Below are positions 40,225 through 47,815 of a DNA stretch of 64,000 nt, one piece after another (position 1 is the stretch's first letter; the number at the start of each line of letters is the position of its first letter). The translations under genes were made by a program, and so were the position numbers. The stretch lies in the NCBI RefSeq assembly GCF_017876405.1, contig NZ_JAGINW010000001.1, positions 8,569,203-8,633,202 of the forward strand, in the 5' to 3' direction. The notes beneath the pieces were generated by a model that was not told where the DNA came from, did not search any database, and saw nothing but the letters and a program-made list of their open reading frames with translations. The DNA is from Kibdelosporangium banguiense. GTDB lineage: Bacteria > Actinomycetota > Actinomycetes > Mycobacteriales > Pseudonocardiaceae.

Positions 40225-43200
40225 TCAGGCGGTGAGGTAGGCGTCGATGATGGTTTGGACGGTGGAGTTGCCGTTGGCGTCGCTGACGGTTGCCCGCAAC
40301 GACACGCTGCCGCCTGCGGCCGGGTTGGTGACCTGGATGCGGTTGTCGGTGACCTGCGCCTTGCGCCAGGTGCTGCCCCGGTCGTATGACACCTCGACGA
40401 TGACCGGCTTGACGCCGGAGTACTGCGAGGTCTGCACGGTGATCGGCACGACGATGGTCTTGCCGGCCGGGCTGGTGTTGGCGACGGTCAGTTTGGGGGC
40501 GTACCGCACGGCGGCTGCCGGCAGGGTCTCGGTGACGCCACTGGCGGGGCGGGCGGAGGTGAAGGTGTAGGAGGAGGTGACCAGGGTCGACGCGGTCGAG
40601 ACCATGCCCTTCCGGTTCGCGGTGCTGACCAGGTTGTAGGTCGCTTTGTCGGCGGGGACGTCGAATCCGTCGAGGTTGTCGAGGATGTCCTTGGCCGTGG
40701 CGATCTGTGTGCCGTTGCGGTAGAGGGTCGTGGCGGTGCCGGTGGTCTGGTCGTACTCGCTGGAGCCGATGTGGCCGGCTCCGTCGGAGAACGGGGAGGT
40801 CCTTCCGGAGATGGTGCTTCCCTTGCGGAACAGCGCGCCTTTGGCGGGGTCGACGAGCGGGCTGAAGACGCCGACGTTGAAACTCGCCTTGTAGTGCCCG
40901 CCCTTCTTGTAGGTCTTCGGCTGGTCCAGGTAGATCGCGTCCAGATGGAAGCCGGGGGAACGCTGGAAGACGTAGGTCTGCCAGGTGGTGGCGTCGCCCT
41001 GGACGTAGATGTCGATGGTGCCCGGCGATGGGTACTCGTTTGTGCCGGCCACGCCGACCTCGCTGTCCAGCACGGTGATCCAGGTGGTCTTGCCTGGCAT
41101 CGAGCCGCCCACCGTCGTGGTGATCCGCGCGAACTCGGAGCGTTTCATGGTCCTGTGGTAGCCAGTGTAGAAGCTGCCTTGGTGCACGTCGAAGGCGTGG
41201 TACTCCGCGTTGCCGCCGCCCGGTCGCCAGGCAGCGGTCGCGTGGGAGACCATCGACAAGCCGGGTGGCGGGGGGCCGATCTGGGTGGTGTTGATGCCCT
41301 CGGGGTAGAAGTTCGAGCAGCATGCCATGTCGAGGCGGTTCTCGCCGGCAGGTGTCTCGAGGCGGAAGTCGAGGGTGATATCGGCTGCCGCTTTCTCGCC
41401 TTCGAGGGAGAAGGTGAGGGGCTTGGCGTCGCGGGCGTCGAATTTCACCGTGGTGGCCCCGGTCACCGTCAGGTATGGCTGGACCATCCAGTCCTCGCTG
41501 CGCAGCAGGTCGTTGGCGAAGTTGTAGAAGTGGGTGCTGATCGCGTACGGGCCTGCCGGCAGCCGGACGGCCTCAGTGGGGTCCAGGTAGTAGTCCTCGT
41601 AGGTTGTCAGGTTCAGCGTATGGATCTCGCCGTCCTCCGGCAGCTTGCCGTCGCGGCCGATCGCGATGGCGGACACGCCGTAGGTCTCGACTTCCACATC
41701 GACGGAACCGACGGTGCGTATGTGCTGGCTGCCGGTGGTGGCGGTGACGGCCGCGAGGAACAGGCCGGTGAGCTTCGGCACGGTGGTGTCGGCGGTGACC
41801 GTGACCGTGGTGGAACTGCCGGCCGGGATGGTCACCTTGGTGCTGCTCAGGGTGAACATGCGGTCGGGGGCGGGCCCGCCGGCGGGGTCCGTGCCGGTGG
41901 CGGCCAGGTCCAGGGTGACGTCGGTGGTGCCGGCGTTGCGGTAGGTCAGGCCGCGACTGATCGGCTTGTCGTCGTCGTGCGGGTACTCGGCGAGGCCGAA
42001 GTTCAGTGAGGCGGGCTCAGCGATGATGGTCTGCTTGACCGCGGTGGCCACGTCGAGGCGGCCGGCGCCTTGCTGGTAGGCGTTCGCCTTCGCGTTCGGC
42101 CGGGTGGAGCCGGTCAGGGCCACCTTGATCTGTTCGCCGTCCCAGGTGGGGTGCTGCTGGGCGAGGATGGCGGCGGCGCCGGCGGTGTGCGGGGTGGCCA
42201 TGGAGGTGCCGGACAGGGTCATGTAGCCGTTGGACACCGGGGCGCCCTTCGCCTCCAGGATGCTGTTGGGGGCGGCGGCGGCCGTGATGGCGGCGCCGGG
42301 GGCGGTCAGGTCGGGTTTGATCGCGCGGTCGCCTAGCCGTGGGCCGCGGGATGAGAACTCGGCGAGTTCGTCCTGCTTGTTCACTGCGCCGACGGTCAGG
42401 GCGGCGTCGGCGGAGCCGGGTGAGTTGATGGTGCCTGGGAGGGGGCCGTCGTTGCCGGCGGCGACGACGAACAGCGTCTTCGACGTGGCGGACAGGTTGT
42501 TGACGGCCTCCTCGAGCGGGTCGATGCCGGCGTCGTCGTCGGCGCCCAGGCTGAGGTTGACGACGTTGGCGCCTTGGTCGACGGCCCATTGCATGCCGTC
42601 GATGAGCCAGGAGAGGTAGCCGCCGCCGTCGTTGGCGAGCACCTTGGCGTCGAGCAGCGTGGCGCCGGGTGCGACGCCTTTGTACTTGCCGCCGGAGTGC
42701 GCGCCGGTGCCGGCCGCGGTGGATGCGACGTGGGTGCCGTGGCCGAAGGCGTCGCCGTCCGGGGAGGTGGTGAAGTTCTTGGCGGCCACGATCTTGCTGG
42801 CGACGTCTTCGACATTGGCGATGCCGGTGTCGAGGATCGCGATCTTGGTTCCGGTGCCGTCGTACCCGGCCGCCCATGCCTGCGGGGCGCCGATCTGTGG
42901 CACGGATTGGTCCAGGCTGGCCTGCACGAGGAAGTCCAGGGCGATCCGGGCCACCCCGGGCGCGGCTGTCAGTGTCCTTGACTTGTCGGTTGCCGGTTGG
43001 GTGAAGGCGCGCCAGGCGGCGGTGGTGTCCTTGGCCGCGACAGTGAGCGCCTCGCCGTTGATCGATGAGAACGAGGCCGTGGGCTGGGGTACGGCGTTGC
43101 TCAGGCCCTCGGTCGCGAACAGCTGGGCGCGGGTGCCGGCGGGCTGAGCGTTCTTGGCGTACGTGACGATGATCGGCATCCGATGGGCCGCGTCGTACTG

Positions 43201-43557
43201 GGCCCGGCCCAGCTCGGTGACATTGAACAGGCGACGGTCGACGACACCTGTGGAGATGAGCCGCTGGGCGTCGTACGGAAGGACATAGGTGGTCTCCTTG
43301 ACCTTGCGGACCTGGATCGGCACGTTGTCCCGGCCGGGGCCGTGCCGGAGCCCGGCGACCTTGCCCTGACTGTCCAGCGTGACCTCGTCGCCCGTGATGA
43401 GCGTGATCTGGCGGATCCCGGGCCCGTGGGCGGTCCCGGGATCCGGTTCGGCGGCGGCTGCGGTGGCGGGCACCGTCAGTGCGGCGACCACGGCCGCCGC
43501 CGTACCGACCGCTGTCACAGCGCGTAGCAGGCTTGTCCCTTTTCTGTGCATGGTCAT
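40225..43557 (-). CDS. Secreted S8 subtilisin-like serine protease
   Basis: A 1110-residue secreted subtilase. ATG 43557 (or 43551) starts a signal peptide (~1-35, cut after TAAAA). A prodomain follows to ~200. The catalytic triad is Asp ~240 (AILDTGI), His ~274 (GHGTHVAS) and Ser ~449 (SGTSMATPH), with the oxyanion Asn in VVAAGNDGPLPG. The C-terminal ~620 residues are beta-sandwich modules, including a DACCS-like segment with adjacent cysteines (DMACCSNFY). The final stretch (VVPITVQTSQYSG, VSLRATVSDANGNSTVQT) resembles a P-domain-like or FN3 fold. It follows a LAL regulator gene by 28 bases on the same strand, so that regulator may control its expression. Confidence 0.92.
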   Translation of the reverse strand: MTMHRKGTSLLRAVTAVGTAAAVVAALTVPATAAAAEPDPGTAHGPGIRQITLITGDEVTLDSQGKVAGLRHGPGRDNVPIQVRKVKETTYVLPYDAQRLISTGVVDRRLFNVTELGRAQYDAAHRMPIIVTYAKNAQPAGTRAQLFATEGLSNAVPQPTASFSSINGEALTVAAKDTTAAWRAFTQPATDKSRTLTAAPGVARIALDFLVQASLDQSVPQIGAPQAWAAGYDGTGTKIAILDTGIANVEDVASKIVAAKNFTTSPDGDAFGHGTHVASTAAGTGAHSGGKYKGVAPGATLLDAKVLANDGGGYLSWLIDGMQWAVDQGANVVNLSLGADDDAGIDPLEEAVNNLSATSKTLFVVAAGNDGPLPGTINSPGSADAALTVGAVNKQDELAEFSSRGPRLGDRAIKPDLTAPGAAITAAAAPNSILEAKGAPVSNGYMTLSGTSMATPHTAGAAAILAQQHPTWDGEQIKVALTGSTRPNAKANAYQQGAGRLDVATAVKQTIIAEPASLNFGLAEYPHDDDKPISRGLTYRNAGTTDVTLDLAATGTDPAGGPAPDRMFTLSSTKVTIPAGSSTTVTVTADTTVPKLTGLFLAAVTATTGSQHIRTVGSVDVEVETYGVSAIAIGRDGKLPEDGEIHTLNLTTYEDYYLDPTEAVRLPAGPYAISTHFYNFANDLLRSEDWMVQPYLTVTGATTVKFDARDAKPLTFSLEGEKAAADITLDFRLETPAGENRLDMACCSNFYPEGINTTQIGPPPPGLSMVSHATAAWRPGGGNAEYHAFDVHQGSFYTGYHRTMKRSEFARITTTVGGSMPGKTTWITVLDSEVGVAGTNEYPSPGTIDIYVQGDATTWQTYVFQRSPGFHLDAIYLDQPKTYKKGGHYKASFNVGVFSPLVDPAKGALFRKGSTISGRTSPFSDGAGHIGSSEYDQTTGTATTLYRNGTQIATAKDILDNLDGFDVPADKATYNLVSTANRKGMVSTASTLVTSSYTFTSARPASGVTETLPAAAVRYAPKLTVANTSPAGKTIVVPITVQTSQYSGVKPVIVEVSYDRGSTWRKAQVTDNRIQVTNPAAGGSVSLRATVSDANGNSTVQTIIDAYLTA

Positions 43558-43585
43558 CAGTCTCGGCGCCGTGGCCGACCGCGAG

Positions 43586-46498
43586 CTATGGGGGAAAATC
43601 CCCCAATATTCGCGTTCGCTGTTGCCCATCGTCGGTCATGGCGAGGCGGCCGGCCAGCGCCCGCCGGGTGGTCAGGCCGAGTTTGTGCAGCGCGGACCCG
43701 ACATGTTTCTCCACCGTCTTCGGCGACAGGAACAGGCTGCGCGCGATCTCCTCGTTGGTGCGCCCGGCCGCCGCCAAGTGCGCCACCTCCCGCTCCCGCG
43801 GCGAGAGGGCATCGCCGTAGCCGCGGGTGCCTCCCGTGTACGGGGCGGGCAGCCGGACCTGGTGGCGGCGGGCGATGCCGCTGGCCCGGCGGGTGTCCCA
43901 GGTCGCCCCCAGCCGCCGGTAGGCCGCCAGGGCCTCCTGCAAGGGCTGATCCGCGGCCTGCCGTTCGGTCGCCAGCAGATGCACGGCCGCCTGCTCGCGC
44001 ACCTGCGCCGCTTCGTACGGGCACTCCAGCCGCTCGTAGTGCCCGGCGGCCTCCAGGAAGAGATCTGCCTGCCCGGCGAGGATCCCGTACGCGTGCGGCA
44101 GCACCGCCGCGGCGAGCGGCACCTCCCGGGCCCGCAGCGGCCTGGCCCAGCAAGCGACCACGGTACGTGCCTCGTCCATCTGGCCGGCGGCGACCATCGC
44201 GGCCACCAGCGGCGGCAGGATCCGGGCGGCGGACGGCCAGACTCCCGCGGACTCGACGCTGGCGAGGGCCGGCCGCGCCGCCGCCAGGGCCGACCCGGCC
44301 TCGTCGCGCGCCACCGCCAGCCGCAGCGACGCCGCCACCGGCAGCGGGAGCAGGTCGAACTCGCCCGTGTCCCGGATCCACGCGATGACCGCCCGCAACC
44401 GCTCGGCCGCGAGTGCCAGCTCACCCCGCGCGAACGCCAGGCACCCGGCGACGACGTCCACACCGACCCGCCCCGCCTGGTAGTCGTACAGCTCCTCGGC
44501 CAGGAGGTCGGCCCGTTCGCCGAGCCCGTCCCAGCGGCCGGTGCTGTAATCGAGCAGCGCCAGGTCTGACCGGGCTCGCAGCTCCAGCCGGTGCATGCCG
44601 GTGGCCACGGCGCCCTCGACGGCGGCGGTCAGCAGGTCCCGGGCCTCGCTGTGGTGGCCGGCGTAGCCGGCGCCTGTCCCGACCGAGTCGTACGCGTTCA
44701 CCTCCCGGCGTCGGCGCGGTGTCCCGCCGGTCAACTCGCTCATCTGCTCGGTGAGCTTGCGCCACTTCGGATCGCCCACGGTGGTCAGAACCATGGCGAC
44801 CTTGCCGAGGATCAGCGTCTCCTGCGCCGGATCCGCCAGCTCGGGCAGCAGCTCCAGCGACCGGTACAGCCACCGCAGGTGGGTGTCCAGCGACGTCTGC
44901 GGACCACCGGACGGCGTCCCCAGGAAGACCATCGCCCAGGCCCGCAGGTCCGGCCGTTCGGTGAGCTCCCCGATCGCCTGGGCGAGCAGCCCATGGGCCC
45001 GGCGTGGGTCGTCACCGCTCTGCTCCAGCAGCAGGGCGAGCCAGAACCGCAGCTCGCCCCGGATCCGCTCGGGAAGGTCCTTTGTGGGCACGGCGAGCAG
45101 CACGTCGCGTACGTCGCGCGCGTGCAGCGCCTCCACTGCCGTCCGCGCGAGCTTCACCGCGAGCCGGCCCCGCTGGTCGGCGGTGAGCGCGGCGTGCCGC
45201 AGCGCCTCCTCCAGCAGCAGCACCGCCTCGTCGTCGTGGCCGAGCGCAATGGCGTGGTCGGCAGCACGCTCGGCAGCGACGACCCACTCGGCGACCTGGC
45301 CGGCGTGGCGCAGGTGGTGGGCCAGCTGCCCGAGCGGGGGCGGTTCCACTGTGGACAGGGCGGCCGCGGCCCGGTCGTGCAGGCGCCGGCGGCGGGTCCA
45401 CGGCATGTGGTCGTACACGGCCTGCGCCGCCAGCGGGTGCCGGAACCCGATACGCGGCGTGTCGCCGTCGGGGAACTCGGCCAACAGGCCGGCCTCGACC
45501 GCCTCGTCGAGCGCGTGTGGTGCAGGGTTCGGGCTGGTGGCGACCAGCACGTCCGCCGGCATCGCGGTGTGGAGCACCGCCGCGGCCTCCACCACCGTCC
45601 GCGCACCGGGCGACAGACCGGCGGCTCGCTCCAGGATGGGGTCGCGGATGCCGGTCGGCACGTCGAGGCGCTGCAGCGCCCGCCGAGCCCAGCCGCCGCG
45701 GTGGGCCAGCTCGCCCCGTGCCCGCAGCAGCGCCAGCACCTCCTCCACCGCGAACGGCAGCCCGGAGGTCCACCGATGCAGATAGGCGGCGAAATCCGTG
45801 GAAACGCGGGGAGTGCCGAGGATGGCGCCGGCGAGCGCACCGGTCTGGCGCTCGTCGAGCAGGGCCAGCTGGTGATGGCTGCGGGTCACCGCCGCGGGCG
45901 GTTTCGCCGTCAATGCCCGTACAGTCGCCGCGGCGTCCTCACCGCGGAACGTGACCACGAGCGACAGCCACACGGGCGGCTCGCCGAGTAGGTAGCGGAT
46001 GAAGTCGATGGTCTGCTCGTCCGCCCAGTGCAGATCCTCGAGGACCAGGACGAGCGCGTCGACCGATCCGAGGACCTCGACCAGGGCCCGGAACACGCGG
46101 TGCCGCTCGGCCGGCCGGTCGTCCAGCGGCGGCAACGGCGGTGGCAGCGCATCGCCGAACTCGGGCAGCAGCGGGCGCAGCGCACCGGCCAGCGGGGACA
46201 GCCGCCGGGCCGTGAGGTGCTCGCGCAGGCCGCGGATCGCCTCGATGACCGGGCCGAGCGGGAACGGCTCCCGGATCTGCCGGCAGGACCCGGTCGTGAG
46301 CAGCTGGCGGCCACCGGCCTTGCCCAGTTGTGTCCGTAACTCGGCGACCAGCCGGGTCTTGCCGATGCCCGCCTCGCCCTCGATGACGGCCACGGCCGGC
46401 GGCCGCGACACCGCCGCCGCCACCTGCGCGAGTTCCTCACCGCGTCCGACCAACGCCGGCGACACGAGCCGCCGCCCCGGCCCACCAGACTCCCGCAA
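43586..46498 (-). CDS. Large ATP-binding LuxR-family regulator (LAL)
   Basis: A 970-residue LAL/MalT-type regulator. The N-terminal AAA/NB-ARC-like ATPase has Walker A GEAGIGKT (41-48) and Walker B LVLVLEDLHWADEQ (~155-168). A long helical TPR-like region follows (~330-880). The C-terminal LuxR helix-turn-helix reads LSPREREVAHLAAAGRTNEE, then LSPKTVEKHVGSALHKLGL (~895-945). Such proteins activate transcription after ligand and ATP binding. The stop codon lies 28 bases before the subtilase start with a hairpin over the junction, which suggests co-transcription and control of the protease. Its own start has no strong ribosome binding site. Confidence 0.9.
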   Translation of the reverse strand: MRESGGPGRRLVSPALVGRGEELAQVAAAVSRPPAVAVIEGEAGIGKTRLVAELRTQLGKAGGRQLLTTGSCRQIREPFPLGPVIEAIRGLREHLTARRLSPLAGALRPLLPEFGDALPPPLPPLDDRPAERHRVFRALVEVLGSVDALVLVLEDLHWADEQTIDFIRYLLGEPPVWLSLVVTFRGEDAAATVRALTAKPPAAVTRSHHQLALLDERQTGALAGAILGTPRVSTDFAAYLHRWTSGLPFAVEEVLALLRARGELAHRGGWARRALQRLDVPTGIRDPILERAAGLSPGARTVVEAAAVLHTAMPADVLVATSPNPAPHALDEAVEAGLLAEFPDGDTPRIGFRHPLAAQAVYDHMPWTRRRRLHDRAAAALSTVEPPPLGQLAHHLRHAGQVAEWVVAAERAADHAIALGHDDEAVLLLEEALRHAALTADQRGRLAVKLARTAVEALHARDVRDVLLAVPTKDLPERIRGELRFWLALLLEQSGDDPRRAHGLLAQAIGELTERPDLRAWAMVFLGTPSGGPQTSLDTHLRWLYRSLELLPELADPAQETLILGKVAMVLTTVGDPKWRKLTEQMSELTGGTPRRRREVNAYDSVGTGAGYAGHHSEARDLLTAAVEGAVATGMHRLELRARSDLALLDYSTGRWDGLGERADLLAEELYDYQAGRVGVDVVAGCLAFARGELALAAERLRAVIAWIRDTGEFDLLPLPVAASLRLAVARDEAGSALAAARPALASVESAGVWPSAARILPPLVAAMVAAGQMDEARTVVACWARPLRAREVPLAAAVLPHAYGILAGQADLFLEAAGHYERLECPYEAAQVREQAAVHLLATERQAADQPLQEALAAYRRLGATWDTRRASGIARRHQVRLPAPYTGGTRGYGDALSPREREVAHLAAAGRTNEEIARSLFLSPKTVEKHVGSALHKLGLTTRRALAGRLAMTDDGQQRTRILGDFPP
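43589..43605 (-). promoter_or_regulatory. GGGGG/CCCCC hairpin at the LAL-subtilase junction
   Basis: TGGGGGA (43589-43595) and TCCCCCA (43599-43605) form a perfect 7-bp stem with a 3-base loop. It encodes the last residues of the LAL protein and lies about 30 bases before the subtilase start. It could attenuate read-through or terminate the LAL transcript. Confidence 0.5.
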
Positions 46499-46559
46499 CC
46501 CTGACCATCCTTCCCGGCGCTGGCTTCACGCTAGCCGGGCGGGGCTCAGACATATAGGA

Positions 46560-46578
46560 GATCATCGCTGCGATGATC
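46560..46578. promoter_or_regulatory. 19-bp palindrome upstream of the LAL gene
   Basis: GATCATCGC (46560-46568) and GCGATGATC (46570-46578) are exact inverted repeats about a single T, 62-80 bases upstream of the LAL start. It has the size and symmetry of a regulator site. An A/T-rich CTATATG on the minus strand (near 46550-46556) may be part of the promoter. Confidence 0.45.
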
Positions 46579-46755
46579 GGCGGCCCCGGCGTTTCCACAG
46601 GTCACGCCAAATCCGTTGATTTTTCCGCCAGGACTACGGGAACCCCTTCCTGGCTGAGATGCTGCGCCCGGCGGCACGCACCGAGGTCGAGCGGCTCCGC
46701 ACGTTGTTCCACAGCGTCCCCCTGGTCCACGACGGCTACGGACTGGTCCAAGTCG

Positions 46756-46894
46756 ACGTTCGCCCCGTCGAGTTTTCCTCGACCACGGTGAACTTCTCCC
46801 GGATGTGGGCGAAGGCGACGGAGTTCATGTCCTCGTCGCCGGGCTGCAGCCGGGAGGATTCCAGGTGGTGGGTGCGGGGGTACTTGCGTAACAC
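46756..46894 (-). pseudogene. RNA-ligase family N-terminal remnant with frameshift
   Basis: From GTG 46894 the frame reads RKYPRTHHLESSRLQPGDED, the opening typical of actinobacterial RNA-ligase family proteins, through HIREKFTVVEE at 46777. There the frame is lost: the sequence has four A residues where a fifth would restore KLDGAN, the KxDGxN nucleotidyl-lysine motif of RNA and DNA ligases, which is readable in the next frame to about 46756. After this the similarity ends and the rest of the ligase is absent. The second codon is TTA, rare in this genome. Family recognition is by eye and unverified. Confidence 0.45.
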
Positions 46895-46927
46895 CCTTGT
46901 TTTATAGCGGTGGTGTCAAGACAATTA

Positions 46928-47722
46928 TCAGTACGGGGTGTATTCGCCGGTGAGCATGGCGGTGGCCAGTTCGACGCGGGAGCGGTATCCGGTGCGTTGG
47001 AACAGGCGGGACAGGCGGCCTTCGATGTTCTTCTCGGTGGTGGCCAGGACTGTGGCGACTTCGCGGTTGGTCAGGCCGTCGGCGATGAGGGAGGCGAGGA
47101 GGCGTTCGTTTTCGCTGATGGTGACGTTGCGGCCGGGGATGGTGATGCCGTGGGTGCGCATGAGGTGGCGTAGGCGGGCGCGTGGCAGGAGAGCGTCGAG
47201 GTTGCCGAATATTTCGTAGGCTTCGCGCAGTTGTGTGGGGTCGCCGATGTTGTGGGCGGCGAGGGTCATGAGGGTGTCGGCGAGTTCGTGGGGTTGTTCG
47301 CGTTCGCGGGCGAGGGTGACGGCGGCGGTGGCGGCTTGGTGATCGTGGTTGACGATGGCGGAGGCGAGTAGGTGGTTGCGGTGGGCGCGTCCGGTTCCGA
47401 GTTGTTCGGCGAGTTGGTTGAGTTCGGTGACGGAGTCGGCTGCGTCGGCGTGGGCTCCGACGGCGAGGTCGTCGAGGGCTGCTCGTAGCCAGAGTTCGTC
47501 GGTGCCGACGACGACGCCGTGTTCGTCGGCTGAGGTGAGTCCGTTGTGGACGAGCATGCGGGCGCGGGCGGGGTTGCCGAGGATGTATTCGAGGTCTGCT
47601 TCGGGGATGTTGAGCAGGTGTGGCAGGGATGCTTCGGCGATGCGGGCGGAGTCGATGACGGCGCGGGCGGCGTTGATCTGGCCGCGGGCGATGAGGATGG
47701 TGGCCATGTCGCGGCAGACCAT
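46928..47722 (-). CDS. C-terminal half of a broken LAL regulator (LuxR HTH)
   Basis: A 264-codon frame from the first ATG after an internal stop. It holds TPR-like helices (ARMLVHNGLTSADEHGVVVG and others) and a complete LuxR-type helix-turn-helix at the end: ISENERLLASLIADGLTNRE, then LATTEKNIEGRLSRLFQRTG. The 31 codons between this ATG and the TAA at 47816-47818 are in the same frame and continue the protein (AAAAGNWDDALTHARLSLA). So this is the 3' part of a single 886-residue gene rather than an independent one. If translated on its own it would be a free DNA-binding fragment without the ATPase; no ribosome binding site is evident at 47722. Confidence 0.6.
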   Translation of the reverse strand: MVCRDMATILIARGQINAARAVIDSARIAEASLPHLLNIPEADLEYILGNPARARMLVHNGLTSADEHGVVVGTDELWLRAALDDLAVGAHADAADSVTELNQLAEQLGTGRAHRNHLLASAIVNHDHQAATAAVTLAREREQPHELADTLMTLAAHNIGDPTQLREAYEIFGNLDALLPRARLRHLMRTHGITIPGRNVTISENERLLASLIADGLTNREVATVLATTEKNIEGRLSRLFQRTGYRSRVELATAMLTGEYTPY

Positions 47723-47815
47723 GGTGTGGCCGAGCAGGTGGCCGAGGGTGGAGCCGGTGGCGAGGCTGAGTCTGGCGTGGGTGAGGGCGTCGTCCCAGTT
47801 GCCCGCGGCGGCGGC

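Larger units (their letters stand above)
46499..46927. other. 429-base gap with decayed gene fragments
   Basis: There is no intact gene. The left ~60 bases should hold the LAL promoter and a palindrome at 46560-46578. On the plus strand, frame 46626-46770 has coding-like, GC-saturated third positions reading RQDYGNPFLAEMLRPA and GYGLVQVDV; I cannot identify it. On the minus strand 46756-46894 looks like an RNA-ligase N-terminus with a one-base deletion. The two fragments abut head to head, so this is a rearrangement scar. Confidence 0.45.

Noticed and set aside
44591..45991. Long plus-strand frames opposite the LAL regulator
   Set aside because: Gln/Arg/His-rich shadows without motifs.
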